64,000 nucleotides of DNA from Pseudomonas sp. p1(2021b) (GTDB lineage Bacteria; Pseudomonadota; Gammaproteobacteria; Pseudomonadales; Pseudomonadaceae), in NCBI RefSeq assembly GCF_020151015.1, contig NZ_CP083746.1:3563001-3627000 (forward strand). Direction: 5' to 3'. The notes below the pieces were generated by a model. That model saw only the letters and a list, made by a program, of their open reading frames with translations, was not told where the DNA came from and did no database searches. Position 1 is the stretch's first letter. Each line of letters begins with the position of its first letter. Of this stretch, positions 31,777-43,380 are shown in pieces. The translations under genes and the position numbers were made by a program.

Positions 31777-31850
31777 GCCCGATCGCGGGATAAATCCGCT
31801 CCCACAGGATACGAATCGTGGAAGCGGGCTTGTCCCGCAATCAAGGCGCC
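31777..31850. repeat. Inverted pair of REP-like palindromes after acsA
   Basis: GATCGCGGGATAAATCCGC with CTCCCACAGG, and an inverted copy GTGGAAGCGGGCTTGTCCCG. It belongs to the same family as the elements at 26905, 38774, 45404, 58299 and 59240. Confidence 0.75.
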
Positions 31851-31863
31851 CAGCGGACTCGAC

Positions 31864-33825
<1,962 letters not shown>

Positions 33826-34246
33826 CTGTTTTACCTCGGTGTAATAGTTGTTTTTGTATGGAAACGTTTGTAACTGTACCAGAGCGTGAAAAGCCATTCG
33901 ACGTTGGTAGTAGCGAAACGCGGGCTTTTCTACAAAACCTTACACAATGGCTCTAGCCCAAGGCTTACAGGGTATCGGTACGTAAATTCGAGCACGTGGC
34001 CGAAGGGGATTGTTACCGATTCTGTCAAAAGGCGAAAAAACTTTATCAAAACGCCATCTGTTTCCCGCCCCTGCCCCGCCCTAGAATTCACCACGCCACA
34101 ACGGCAAGGCGATTAACTTCTGAAACAGCAGCCCCCACGAAGGCAAAGTTGATCCCTCTCTCAATGTGATAGTTGAAAACCCTGATGTACTCGCGGCGCC
34201 ACAAGCGCCGCGTGCCCCCTCACGACCTTAGACAGGTAAATTGAAA
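33826..34246. other. Intergenic region between acsA and the DUF2790 gene
   Basis: 421 bp between divergent genes with no supported coding frame. It must hold both promoters. No operator could be assigned with confidence. Confidence 0.5.
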
Positions 34247-34504
34247 ATGAAAGCGTTACTGGTATTGGTACTTGGCGGTTTTTGCAGCGCGGCGATGGCC
34301 GACGACGTTGCAAAGGATGCCGAGCAGATTCCGGTTGAACAGTACAGTTATTCGCAGCACCTGGACATCGCCCGGGTACTCTCCATGAGCGAAGTGCCCA
34401 ACGTCTGCGAAGTGGTGCCAGCCCGCATGACCTATGAGGATTCGCAGGGCCAGAAGCACATTCTCGAATACCGCGTGATGGGGAACGGTTGTTCCAACGG
34501 CTGA
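34247..34504 (+). CDS. Small secreted DUF2790-family protein
   Basis: 85 residues. A signal peptide (MKALLVLVLGGFCSAAMA, cut before DDVAKDA) precedes a short domain with YSYSQHLDIARVLSM, CEVVPARMTYEDSQG and EYRVMGNGC, the pattern I associate with the Pseudomonas DUF2790 family. Two Cys could form a disulfide in the periplasm. Function unknown. A TTG at 34241 is in frame, but ATG 34247 follows the AGG sequence better and starts a proper signal peptide. It is convergent with phhR. Confidence 0.8.
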   Translation: MKALLVLVLGGFCSAAMADDVAKDAEQIPVEQYSYSQHLDIARVLSMSEVPNVCEVVPARMTYEDSQGQKHILEYRVMGNGCSNG

Positions 34505-34513
34505 TAATGCTCG

Positions 34514-34536
34514 ATGGGGCTGCGCTGCAGCCCCAT
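34514..34536. terminator. Terminator between the DUF2790 gene and phhR
   Basis: A perfect 10-bp stem ATGGGGCTGC/GCAGCCCCAT with a 3-nt loop, followed by TTAAAT. It serves the convergent pair, best oriented for the plus strand. Confidence 0.75.
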
Positions 34537-34551
34537 TTAAATACCCTTTAA

Positions 34552-36111
34552 TTATTCCACTGTTTTATTGAGCGAATATTCTCGCAACTTATTGGCGATC
34601 GTCGTATGGGAAACCCCCAGTCGTTTGCCCAATGCACGACTGCTGGTATATTCCGGCATCAAGGATTCCAATACGGCCTTTTCAAAACGCCCGACTATTT
34701 GCGCAAGATCCCCCTCCAGCGAAAACTCACCCAAGGGTTGTCGCGCACCATAATCCGGCAAACGGATATGCTCCCCTTTCACCACCCCGCCCTCGCACAA
34801 CGACACGGCCTGGAACAACACGTTCTCCAGTTGGCGCACATTGCCCGGCCAATGGTACTGGCTGAGCTTTTCCATCGCCGCCGGCGCCAGGCGCGGCAGC
34901 GGACAGCCGATCTGCCGGCTGGCCTGGTCGAGGAAGTGCTGCACCAGCCCTTCCAGGCCATCCATGCATTCGCGCAGGGGCGGGATGTGCAATGACAGCA
35001 CATTGAGGCGGTGGTAGAGGTCCTGGCGGAACTCACCGCGGGCGCACAGCTCGGAAAGGTCGACCTGGGTGGCGCAAATGACCCGCACGTCCAGGTAGAC
35101 CTCTTCATCGCTGCCCACCCGCCGGAAGCACCCATCCTGCAGGAAGCGCAGCAGCTTGACCTGCAGGCGCGGGCTCATCTCCCCCACACCATCGAGGAAC
35201 AAGGTCCCGCCTGCGGTCAGCTCCAGCAGCCCCAGCTTGCCCTCGGCGCGGGCACCCTCGAAGGCGCCCGGGCCATAGCCGAACAGTTCGGTCTCGGCCA
35301 TCGACTCCGGCAGGCCGGCGCAGTTGAGCGCCATCAGCGGCGCCTGGCCGCGGGGGCTTGCCAGGTGGCAGGCACGGGCGAGCAGCTCCTTGCCGGTGCC
35401 GGTTTCTCCCTCGATCAGCAACGGGGCATCCAGCGGCGCCATGCGCCTGGCCTCGCGCACTACCGCCGCCATCACCCGCGAGCTTTGGAAGATGCTGTCG
35501 AAGCCACGCAGCTCCTGCTTGCGCACGTTATAGATGCGCTCACCGATGCGATCGGCCCGGTGCAGGGTCAACACGGCCCCGGCCAACGCTTCGCTGTCAT
35601 CGTGCTCGGACTGCAGCGGCGCGATATCGGCCAGGAAGACGTCGCCCTTGACCTTGATCCGCAGGCCATTGATGCGCGACTTGTTGGCCCGCACCAGTTC
35701 CGGCAGGTCGAAATCCTCGACGTAGCGGTCAAGCGGGATGCCCGGCACCTCGTCGACCCGCACACCCAGCAATTGAGCGGCACTGCGGTTGGCGGCGACG
35801 ATACTGCCGCCCATGTCGATCGACAGCACCGGGAAATCCAGGGCACCGAGCAACGCATTGAGCTCCATGTGCCGCCGCTCGCTGGGCATCAGGCCGACCC
35901 GCTTGACCCCGAACACACCGGCGATCGACTCGAACTTGGGCCGCAACGCCTGAAACTGCAGGTTGATCAGGTTCGGGCAGTGCAGGTAGATGGCATTGCC
36001 ATGGTCGCCGCCTACCTCCCCGCGCAAGACGTTGATGCCGTATTCCACCAACAGGTTGAGGATGTCCCGCAGGATGCCGATGCGGTTCTGGCAATGCACT
36101 TTGATACGCAT
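34552..36111 (-). CDS. phhR: Aromatic amino acid regulator PhhR (TyrR family)
   Basis: 519 residues. An N-terminal ACT domain (1-70, MRIKVHCQNRIGILRDIL), a PAS domain (about 78-140) and an AAA+ domain with GETGTGKE, ELFGYGPGAFEGA and GTLFLDGVGEM come in order, ending in a Fis-type helix-turn-helix (SSRALGKRLGVSHTTIANKLREY). The GAFTGA loop used to contact sigma-54 is altered to GAFEGA, as in TyrR proteins that work with sigma-70. It senses phenylalanine and tyrosine and activates their degradation. It is divergent from phhA; a binding box lies between them. Confidence 0.95.
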   Translation of the reverse strand: MRIKVHCQNRIGILRDILNLLVEYGINVLRGEVGGDHGNAIYLHCPNLINLQFQALRPKFESIAGVFGVKRVGLMPSERRHMELNALLGALDFPVLSIDMGGSIVAANRSAAQLLGVRVDEVPGIPLDRYVEDFDLPELVRANKSRINGLRIKVKGDVFLADIAPLQSEHDDSEALAGAVLTLHRADRIGERIYNVRKQELRGFDSIFQSSRVMAAVVREARRMAPLDAPLLIEGETGTGKELLARACHLASPRGQAPLMALNCAGLPESMAETELFGYGPGAFEGARAEGKLGLLELTAGGTLFLDGVGEMSPRLQVKLLRFLQDGCFRRVGSDEEVYLDVRVICATQVDLSELCARGEFRQDLYHRLNVLSLHIPPLRECMDGLEGLVQHFLDQASRQIGCPLPRLAPAAMEKLSQYHWPGNVRQLENVLFQAVSLCEGGVVKGEHIRLPDYGARQPLGEFSLEGDLAQIVGRFEKAVLESLMPEYTSSRALGKRLGVSHTTIANKLREYSLNKTVE

Positions 36112-36233
36112 GGAAAAGCCCCGAGGCGCGCGGATTTTTTTCAGCGGCCGATGGAAAAGTCGTAAAGATAAGCTGACAAAAACAGCATAGTCGCCAGCTG
36201 GATGTGCGTGATTTTCCGGGATACCAGGCTTTT

Positions 36234-36251
36234 TGTAAAATTATCGTTACA
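36234..36251. promoter_or_regulatory. PhhR/TyrR box upstream of phhA
   Basis: TGTAAAATTATCGTTACA fits the TyrR-type consensus TGTAAA-N6-TTTACA except for one position in the right arm. It lies between divergent phhR and phhA, 119 bp before the phhA start. Confidence 0.8.
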
Positions 36252-36369
36252 AAAATAGGGTATGGGCTACTGCCACCACAGGCCCACACCCCGTGCAAAT
36301 GTGCCAACAGGGGGATATTCCTAGGGCATGTCCTGAACATAACAAGAATGCACTCACCAGGAGAGCCAC

Positions 36370-37158
36370 ATGAAACAGACGCAATACGTGGCACGCGAGC
36401 CCGATGCGCATGGTTTTATCGACTACCCGCAACAGGAACACGCGGTGTGGAATACCCTGATCACCCGTCAGCTGAAGGTGATCGAAGGCCGCGCCTGCCA
36501 GGAGTACCTGGACGGCATCGACCAGCTCAAGCTGCCCCACGACCGCATCCCCCAGCTCGGTGAGATTAACAAGGTGCTCGGCGCCACCACCGGTTGGCAG
36601 GTCGCCCGCGTCCCGGCCCTGATTCCCTTCCAGACCTTCTTCGAACTGCTGGCCAGCAAGCGCTTCCCGGTGGCCACCTTCATCCGCACCCCAGAAGAGC
36701 TGGACTACCTGCAAGAGCCGGACATCTTCCATGAGATCTTCGGCCACTGCCCGCTGCTGACCAACCCCTGGTTCGCCGAGTTCACCCACACCTACGGCAA
36801 GCTGGGCCTGGCGGCCACCAAGGAAGAGCGCGTCTACCTGGCCCGCCTGTACTGGATGACCATCGAGTTCGGCCTGATGGAAACCCCGCAAGGCCGCAAG
36901 ATCTACGGTGGCGGTATCCTGTCCTCGCCGAAGGAAACGGTCTACAGCCTGTCCGGCGAGCCTGAGCACCAGGCCTTCGACCCGATCGAAGCCATGCGCA
37001 CCCCGTATCGGATCGACATCCTGCAGCCGCTCTACTTCGTCCTGCCCGACCTCAAGCGCCTGTTCGACCTGGCCCACGAAGACATCATGGGCATGGTTCA
37101 CCAGGCCATGAAACTGGGCCTGCACGCACCGAAGTTTCCACCCAAGGCAGCCGCCTGA
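36370..37158 (+). CDS. phhA: Phenylalanine 4-hydroxylase
   Basis: 262 residues, the short bacterial form without a regulatory domain. The non-heme iron ligands lie in [13 protein letters not shown] (two His) and IEFGLM (Glu). It hydroxylates phenylalanine to tyrosine using tetrahydropterin and O2. GGAG precedes the ATG. It is the first gene of phhABC, under PhhR control. Confidence 0.97.
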   Translation: MKQTQYVAREPDAHGFIDYPQQEHAVWNTLITRQLKVIEGRACQEYLDGIDQLKLPHDRIPQLGEINKVLGATTGWQVARVPALIPFQTFFELLASKRFPVATFIRTPEELDYLQEPDIFHEIFGHCPLLTNPWFAEFTHTYGKLGLAATKEERVYLARLYWMTIEFGLMETPQGRKIYGGGILSSPKETVYSLSGEPEHQAFDPIEAMRTPYRIDILQPLYFVLPDLKRLFDLAHEDIMGMVHQAMKLGLHAPKFPPKAAA

Positions 37159-37199
37159 GCCGCCTTGCCGATAACAACTCAAAACGGAAAAAGACACCC

Positions 37200-37556
37200 A
37201 TGAATGCCTTGAACCAAGCCCACTGCGAAGCCTGCCGTGCCGACGCGCCAAAAGTCTCCGACGAGGAGCTGGCCGAACTGATCCGCGAAATCCCGGACTG
37301 GAACATCGAAGTCCGCGACGGCCACATGGAGCTGGAACGCGTCTTCCTGTTCAAGAACTTCAAGCATGCCCTGGCGTTCACCAACGCCATCGGTGAAATC
37401 GCCGAAGCCGAAGGCCACCACCCAGGCCTGCTGACCGAATGGGGCAAGGTCACCGTCACCTGGTGGAGCCACTCGATCAAGGGCCTGCACCGCAACGACT
37501 TCATCATGTGCGCGCGCACCGACGAAGTCGCCAAGACCGCCGAAGGGCGCAAGTGA
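37200..37556 (+). CDS. phhB: Pterin-4a-carbinolamine dehydratase
   Basis: 118 residues. The active-site motif appears as [19 protein letters not shown] followed by [10 protein letters not shown]. It regenerates the tetrahydropterin cofactor used by PhhA. Its TGA overlaps the ATG of phhC (TGATG). Confidence 0.96.
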   Translation: MNALNQAHCEACRADAPKVSDEELAELIREIPDWNIEVRDGHMELERVFLFKNFKHALAFTNAIGEIAEAEGHHPGLLTEWGKVTVTWWSHSIKGLHRNDFIMCARTDEVAKTAEGRK

Positions 37557-38749
37557 TGCATTTCGCAGCCATTGGCCGGGTCCCTGGCGACCCGATTCTC
37601 GGGCTGATGGAAGCCTATGCCCGTGACAACAACCCGGCGAAGTTCGACCTGGGCGTTGGCGTGTTCAAGGATGCCCAAGGCCTGACGCCAATCCCCGCAG
37701 CGGTCAAACAGGCCGAACAGCGTCTGGTGGAGCAGCAAGCCACCAAGAGCTACGTCGGCGGCCATGGCGACGCTGCGTTCGGCCGCCTGGTCAGCGAGCT
37801 GGTGCTGGGCAGCGCCTCGCCACTGCTTGCCAGCCAACGCGCCGGCGCCACCCAGACCCCAGGCGGCACCGGCGCCCTGCGCCTGGCGGCGGAATTCATC
37901 GCCCATTGCCTGCCCGGGCGCGGCATCTGGCTGAGCGACCCGACCTGGCCGATCCACGAGACCATTTTCGCCGGCGCCAAGCTGAAGGTGTCCCACTACC
38001 CCTACGTGGGTGCGGACAACCGCCTGGATGTGGCGGGCATGCTGGCGGCCCTGGAACAGGCACCGGAAGGCGACGTGGTACTGCTGCATGCCTGCTGCCA
38101 CAACCCCACCGGTTTCGACCTGAGTCAGGACGACTGGCGCGCCGTGCTCGAAGTCGTGCGCAAGCGCAACCTGCTACCGTTGATCGATTTCGCCTACCAG
38201 GGCTTCGGCGACGGGCTGGAGGAAGACGCCTGGGCAGTGCGCCTGTTCGCCGCTGAGCTGCCGGAACTGCTGATCACCAGTTCCTGCTCGAAGAACTTCG
38301 GCCTCTACCGCGACCGCACCGGCGCCCTGCTGGTGTGCAGCCATGATGCCGAGAAACTGCAGGATGTACGCAGCCAGCTGGCCCTGTTGGCCCGTAACCT
38401 GTGGTCCACGCCGCCCGACCACGGTGCCGCAGTGGTCGCCCAGATCCTCGGCGACCCAACCCTCAAGGCCTTGTGGATCGAGGAAGTGGACGCCATGCGC
38501 CAGCGCATCGCCGAGCTGCGCCTGGGCCTGGTAAAGGCACTGGAACCCCACGGCCTGGCCGAGCGCTTCGCCCACATCGCCGCGCAGCGCGGGATGTTCT
38601 CCTACACCGGGCTGAGCCCGGAGCAGGTCCGCCTGTTGCGCGAGAAGCACAGTGTGTACATGGTCGGCACAGGCCGGGCGAATATCGCCGGGGCCGATGC
38701 CCAGCGCCTGGAACAGTTGGCAGCGGCGATCGCTGACGTCTGCCAGTAG
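37556..38749 (+). CDS. phhC: Aromatic amino acid aminotransferase
   Basis: 397 residues, class I PLP aminotransferase of the TyrB/AspC group. The PLP lysine is in SSCSKNFGLYRDR, with HACCHNPTGFD and the carboxylate-binding Arg near YMVGTGRANIAG. It transaminates tyrosine or phenylalanine with 2-oxoglutarate, feeding 4-hydroxyphenylpyruvate to the homogentisate route. Coupling to phhB by a TGATG overlap fixes the start at 37556 rather than an upstream in-frame codon. Confidence 0.94.
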   Translation: MHFAAIGRVPGDPILGLMEAYARDNNPAKFDLGVGVFKDAQGLTPIPAAVKQAEQRLVEQQATKSYVGGHGDAAFGRLVSELVLGSASPLLASQRAGATQTPGGTGALRLAAEFIAHCLPGRGIWLSDPTWPIHETIFAGAKLKVSHYPYVGADNRLDVAGMLAALEQAPEGDVVLLHACCHNPTGFDLSQDDWRAVLEVVRKRNLLPLIDFAYQGFGDGLEEDAWAVRLFAAELPELLITSSCSKNFGLYRDRTGALLVCSHDAEKLQDVRSQLALLARNLWSTPPDHGAAVVAQILGDPTLKALWIEEVDAMRQRIAELRLGLVKALEPHGLAERFAHIAAQRGMFSYTGLSPEQVRLLREKHSVYMVGTGRANIAGADAQRLEQLAAAIADVCQ

Positions 38750-38773
38750 TCCTGCGCTTGCCTGACCTACCTC

Positions 38774-38848
38774 ATCGCAGGACAAGCCCGCTCCCACAAG
38801 GTTATCGACGATCCTGTGGGAACGGGCTTGTCCCGCGATTTGGCCGGC
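38774..38848. repeat. Inverted pair of REP-like palindromes after phhC
   Basis: AGGACAAGCCCGCTCCCACA and its inverted copy CCTGTGGGAACGGGCTTGTC with CCGCGAT, 15 bp apart. Together they can fold into a long hairpin that could protect or end the phhABC mRNA. Confidence 0.8.
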
Positions 38849-38986
38849 ACTGGCACCCCGCGAACGGCGCCGCAGGGCGGAAAAAACTCAAACTGTCATC
38901 CAGACTCCTGTATCCTGCCCGAGCTTTTCGAAGCCTCACACGCGCCTGGCGCAGTCTTTTCACTCACACTTGCGAGGAACGACGAG

Positions 38987-39115
38987 ATGCATGAAATCCC
39001 GAATCTTCCCTTCCCAAGCCTGAACCCCGAAGAGCAAACCGTTGCCGCCCACGCCGAACCGGCGCCTGCTGTCGAGCAGGACGGTGACGATCAATCCAGC
39101 GCCGACCAGGAATAA
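38987..39115 (+). CDS. Small acidic hypothetical protein
   Basis: 42 residues from ATG 38987, with GAGGAAC 7-13 nt upstream. The sequence starts MHEIPNLPFPSLNPEE and ends in an acidic tail (EQDGDDQSSADQE), with no transmembrane segment or known domain. It lies between the REP pair and the convergent oxidoreductase gene. The clean ribosome site and Pro/Glu-rich composition suggest a real small protein; function unknown. Confidence 0.55.
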   Translation: MHEIPNLPFPSLNPEEQTVAAHAEPAPAVEQDGDDQSSADQE

Positions 39116-39208
39116 CCGCGCACACCCTCCGACAGTGTGAAAACGGCTGACTCGCGGGACCTTGCCCGTCATCGCGTTTTCACACCGTCCAGAATCCGGC
39201 TTCACGCC

Positions 39209-42200
39209 TCAGCTTCGGGCGTACTGCAACACCACTTCCAGCGGATGGCGCAGTTGCCGCTCGGTCATGCGCTTGACCTGGCTGCGGCAGGAATAGCCGG
39301 TCGCCAACGCCTCCCCTTCCTTGTCCAACTTGGTCGCCCAGGACTGCTCGAAGATGGTCCGCGAGGTCTGCTGGTTGCGCGCCTCGTGACCGTAGGTACC
39401 CGACATGCCGCAGCAACCGGTGGCCTCGGTGACCAGCTTCAGACCCAGGCGGGCGAACACCTGCTCCCACTGGCGGGTGCTGGCCGGCACGTTGGTCTTC
39501 TCGGTGCAATGGGCCATCAGGCGGAAGTGGCCGGCGTCGGCCGCAGGCTGCTCGGGCAATACGTCCATCAACCACTCCTGGGGGAGCAGCACCTTGGGGC
39601 AACCCTCCAGGCCATCGACCTTCTGGTACTCCTGGCGATACACCAGGGTCATCGCCGGGTCCAGGCCCACCAGCGGCACGCCGCACTCAGCCAGGGCCTT
39701 GAGTTGTGTGGCGTTGCGGATCGCGGCCTTGGCGAAGGCGCCGAGGAAGCCCTGTACATGCAGTGGCTTGCCATTGGCACTGTACGGGGCCAGGAACACG
39801 CGATGGCCCAAGCGATGGGCCAGTTCGATGAACGAGGCCAGCAAGGGCGTCTCGAAGTAGCGAGTGAAGGCATCCTGCACCAGCACGATGCTGCGCTCGC
39901 GTTGGGCCGGGGTCAGTTCGCGCAGCGCCGGTACGCTGGCCATGCCGACGCGGCAACGGCTCAGGGTCGACTGGAAGTTGAAACGGCTGATCAACGGGCT
40001 GTCGACCATACCCACCTTGTCGGCCAGCAATTTGCTCACCCACTTCGAACCCATCACCGCGTTGTACACCCCCGGCGCATGGGCCAGGTAGGGAATGGTG
40101 AACTCCAGCGAGCCGATCAGGTAGTCGCGCAATGGACGCTGGTAGCGGCCGTGGTACAGCTCGAGGAACCGCGAGCGGAAGTCAGGCACATTGACCTTGA
40201 TCGGGCACTGCCCCGCGCACGACTTGCACGCCAGGCAGCCGGCCATGGCGTCGTACACCTCGTGGGAGAAATCCTCCTGGCCCTGCTGGCGTGCCCGGGC
40301 GTTGCGCAGCCGTGCCGGCAGGCCTTTGAGCCAGCTTCCCTTGTTGCGCGCTGCGGCCAGCACGTCGATGTCCGATTCGCCCTGCAGGCGCAGCCACTCG
40401 CGGATCAGCGAGGCTCGGCCCTTGGGCGAATGCTGGCGCTCGCGGGTGGCCTTCCAGGATGGGCACATCGCGTCGTTGGGGTCGTAGTTGTAGCAGGCGC
40501 CATTGCCGTTGCAGTGCACGGCGCTGCCGAAACTCTGCCAGACGCGCTCGTCGATGCTGCGATCGAGGTCGCCGCGCAGGGTCACGCCATCGACCGGGGT
40601 CAATCCCTCGGCGCTGTCCGGCGGGGTGCAGATCTTGCCCGGGTTGAGTTGGTTGTGCGGGTCGAACGCCCCCTTGAGACGTTGTAGCGCCGGGTACAGC
40701 TCACCGAAGTATTCCGGAACGTATTCCGAGCGCAGGCCCTTGCCATGCTCGCCCCACAGCAGGCCGCCGTAACGCTGGGTGAGCGCCGCCACGGCGTCGG
40801 AAATCGGTTTGACCAGCGCGGCCTGCGCCGGGTCCTTCATGTCCAGCGCAGGGCGCACGTGCAACACGCCGGCATCGACATGGCCGAACATGCCATAGGC
40901 CAGGCCATAGCCATCGAGCAAGGCGCGGAAGTCGGCGATGTAGTCGGCCAACTGCTCCGGCGGCACCGCGGTATCCTCGACGAACGGCTGCGGGCGCACC
41001 TCTCCTTCGACGTTGCCCAGCAGGCCCACCGAACGCTTGCGCATGGCATAGACCTTGGTCACCGCCTCGGCGCCCTCGGCCAGGGTATGGCCCAGGCGCT
41101 CGACGCTGGTATCGGCCTGCAGATGGTCGATAAAGGCTTGCACCCGGGCGTTGACCTCGGCCGGCTCGTCACCGCAGAACTCGACGAGGTTGATGCCCAG
41201 GGTCGGGCGCTCGGCGTCGGCCGGGAAATACTCGGCCACGCTGTGCCAGACGATATCCTGCATCGCCAGCATCAGCACCTTGGAGTCCACGGTCTCGATC
41301 GACAGCGGCTTGTGCGCCATCAACGCGTTGGCATCACGCAGGGCATCCATGAAGCTGCTGTAGCGCACGTTGACCAGTACTGCGTATTTCGGGATCGGCA
41401 GCACATTGAGCTTCGCCTCGACGACATAACCCAGCGACCCTTCGGCCCCGCACAGCACGCTGTTGAGGTTGAAGCGGCCCTGCTCGTCACGCAGGTGCGC
41501 CAGGTCGTAGCCGGTCAGGCAGCGGTTGAGCTTGGGAAAGGTGCTTTCGATCAGTTCGGCCTGGGTCTGCTGGATCTCCCGGGCCGTGCGGTACACCTCG
41601 CCCACCCGGCCAGGCGCGGCGCAAGCCTGCTCCAGCGCCGCCTCGTCGAGCGGCAGGCTGTGCAGGCGTTCGCCGCCGAGCAAGACGCTGTGCAGCTCCA
41701 GCACGTGGTCGCGGGTCTTGCCGTAGGTGCAGCTGCCCTGGCCACTGGCATCAGTGTTGATCATGCCGCCGACGGTGGCACGGTTGGAGGTGGACAGCTC
41801 AGGGGCGAAGAACAGCCCGTGGGGCTTGAGCGCCGCGTTGAGCTGGTCCTTGACCACCCCGGCCTGGACCCGCACCCAGCGCTGCTCGACGTTGATCTCG
41901 AGGATCGTGTTCATGTGCCGCGACAGGTCGACGACGATACCATCGGTCAGCGACTGGCCATTGGTGCCGGTGCCACCGCCACGCGGGGTCAGCTTGATCT
42001 CGCGATAACGCGGCTCGGCCATCAACGCAGCCACTCGCGCCACATCGTCGGCATCCATCGGGAACACAGCCGCCTGAGGCAGGCGTTGGTAGATGGAGTT
42101 GTCGGTGGCCAGCACGGTGCGGGTGCCGTAGTCGGCGCTGATCTGGCCACGGAAGCCGCTGGCGCGCAGGGCTTCGAGGAATTCGGGGTAGTGGGCGGCA

Positions 42201-42229
42201 GGCGCACGGGTCGGCAGCTGGGCGATCAT
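39209..42229 (-). CDS. FAD-linked oxidase with Fe-S domains (YdiJ / D-2-hydroxyacid dehydrogenase type)
   Basis: 1,006 residues. An FAD-binding PCMH domain (about 50-270, RGGGTGTNGQSLTDG) is followed by the C-terminal FAD-oxidase domain. Next come cysteine clusters CNGNGAC...MCP and CLACKSCAGQCP that can hold 4Fe-4S clusters, and a CCG-type domain with ATGCCGMSGTYG. Family members oxidise D-lactate, D-2-hydroxyglutarate or similar acids and pass electrons to the respiratory chain. The substrate is not certain here. ATG 42229 gives a start at MIAQLP. It is divergent from a LysR regulator, its likely controller. Confidence 0.88.
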   Translation of the reverse strand: MIAQLPTRAPAAHYPEFLEALRASGFRGQISADYGTRTVLATDNSIYQRLPQAAVFPMDADDVARVAALMAEPRYREIKLTPRGGGTGTNGQSLTDGIVVDLSRHMNTILEINVEQRWVRVQAGVVKDQLNAALKPHGLFFAPELSTSNRATVGGMINTDASGQGSCTYGKTRDHVLELHSVLLGGERLHSLPLDEAALEQACAAPGRVGEVYRTAREIQQTQAELIESTFPKLNRCLTGYDLAHLRDEQGRFNLNSVLCGAEGSLGYVVEAKLNVLPIPKYAVLVNVRYSSFMDALRDANALMAHKPLSIETVDSKVLMLAMQDIVWHSVAEYFPADAERPTLGINLVEFCGDEPAEVNARVQAFIDHLQADTSVERLGHTLAEGAEAVTKVYAMRKRSVGLLGNVEGEVRPQPFVEDTAVPPEQLADYIADFRALLDGYGLAYGMFGHVDAGVLHVRPALDMKDPAQAALVKPISDAVAALTQRYGGLLWGEHGKGLRSEYVPEYFGELYPALQRLKGAFDPHNQLNPGKICTPPDSAEGLTPVDGVTLRGDLDRSIDERVWQSFGSAVHCNGNGACYNYDPNDAMCPSWKATRERQHSPKGRASLIREWLRLQGESDIDVLAAARNKGSWLKGLPARLRNARARQQGQEDFSHEVYDAMAGCLACKSCAGQCPIKVNVPDFRSRFLELYHGRYQRPLRDYLIGSLEFTIPYLAHAPGVYNAVMGSKWVSKLLADKVGMVDSPLISRFNFQSTLSRCRVGMASVPALRELTPAQRERSIVLVQDAFTRYFETPLLASFIELAHRLGHRVFLAPYSANGKPLHVQGFLGAFAKAAIRNATQLKALAECGVPLVGLDPAMTLVYRQEYQKVDGLEGCPKVLLPQEWLMDVLPEQPAADAGHFRLMAHCTEKTNVPASTRQWEQVFARLGLKLVTEATGCCGMSGTYGHEARNQQTSRTIFEQSWATKLDKEGEALATGYSCRSQVKRMTERQLRHPLEVVLQYARS

Positions 42230-42379
42230 CGAAAGATGGCCTCTTGATAGGGCTAATTCACGGAAATCCTGTCGTCCTGGCATGGGTTGTTCAGGCCAGG
42301 ATGACGAATGTGCCAATGTTCCTGTAGTTTGCGGCTAGGGGCAAACGGATATTCCTGCCGCTATCGATGAGTTTTATGA

Positions 42380-43264
42380 ATGAATTACCGCCACCTGACG
42401 CCATCGATGTCGTTGCTGCTGGCCTTCGAGGCTGCCGCCCGGCATGAAAGCTACACCCGCGCCGCCGCCGAACTGTCGCTGACCCAGAGCGCGGTCAGCC
42501 GCCAGGTCCAGGCACTGGAACAGCAGCTTGGCCTGACGCTGTTCCGGCGCGAGGGCCGCCAGGTGCAACTGACCGATGTCGGGCGCCTGTACCAGCGCGA
42601 ACTCAGCGAGGCGCTGGGACGTATCCGCAGCGCGACGCTGCAGGCGTTGGCGTATCAGTCCGGCGTCGGTACCTTGCGCCTGGCCACCTTGCCCACGTTC
42701 GGCTCCAAATGGCTGCTACCGCGGCTGCATGCGTTCTATGCGGCGCACCCGGGGATGCTGGTGCACATCCATTCACGGATCGAAGCGATCAACTTCGAGA
42801 CCAGCGAGATCGATGCGGCCATCGGCGTGGCGACCCATGACCTGCCCGGGTTGATCTGCCATCGGCTGCATGCCGAGGAGCTGGTGGTCATCCTGCCGCC
42901 GCAGGCCGCGACCGATGCTCAAGCCTGGGGGCCGGGGCGTATCAGCGAGCAGGTGCTACTCAATGTGGCCAACAATCCCCATGCGTGGGGCGAATGGTTT
43001 TCGCACCATGGCCTGCCCCATCGAGGGATGCGACTGGGGCCGAGCTTCGAATTGACGTCGCACTTGATCCAGGCGGTGCGGGCAGGCATCGGGATTGGCC
43101 TGGTGCCGCGGATCCTGGTGGAAGAAGAGCTGGCCAGCGGGGAGCTGTTCAGCGCCGGGGAGGCCTTTGCCAGCCAGCGTAGCTACTACCTGATCTACCC
43201 GCCGCGCAATGAGGCACTGCCTTCGCTGCGGGCGTTTCGCGGGTGGCTGCTGGGGCAGATTTGA
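42380..43264 (+). CDS. LysR-family regulator
   Basis: 294 residues. The N-terminal helix-turn-helix reads SYTRAAAELSLTQSAVSRQVQALE and is followed by a substrate-binding domain; the type is close to GcvA. It is divergent from the FAD/Fe-S oxidase gene with a 150-bp shared spacer, so it probably controls that gene and itself. The inducer is unknown. Confidence 0.9.
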   Translation: MNYRHLTPSMSLLLAFEAAARHESYTRAAAELSLTQSAVSRQVQALEQQLGLTLFRREGRQVQLTDVGRLYQRELSEALGRIRSATLQALAYQSGVGTLRLATLPTFGSKWLLPRLHAFYAAHPGMLVHIHSRIEAINFETSEIDAAIGVATHDLPGLICHRLHAEELVVILPPQAATDAQAWGPGRISEQVLLNVANNPHAWGEWFSHHGLPHRGMRLGPSFELTSHLIQAVRAGIGIGLVPRILVEEELASGELFSAGEAFASQRSYYLIYPPRNEALPSLRAFRGWLLGQI

Positions 43265-43327
43265 AGCGCCTGGCTCTCAGGCCGCTTGAACGTTCAGATG
43301 TAATAGGGCAGCGCGCCGAGGCAACAA

Positions 43328-43360
43328 AAAACCCGATGCCAGTCACCTGGCATCGGGTTT
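43328..43360. terminator. Bidirectional terminator between the LysR gene and the permease gene
   Basis: AAACCCGATGCCAG, loop TCAC, CTGGCATCGGGTTT; an A-tract to the left gives the minus-strand transcript a U-tract. It lies 20 bp after the permease stop. Confidence 0.92.
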
Positions 43361-43380
43361 CGATACAGCCCAATGGACGC

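Larger units (their letters stand above)
31278..31863. other. Intergenic region between aotJ and acsA
   Basis: 586 bp with no supported gene. It contains the aotJ promoter region with the ArgR-type site, the acsA terminator (31722-31749) and a REP pair (31777-31850). Confidence 0.6.

Noticed and set aside
36251..36369. A sigma-54 promoter before phhA
   Set aside because: No GG-N10-GC pair with the usual flanking bases was found, and PhhR here has GAFEGA in place of GAFTGA.
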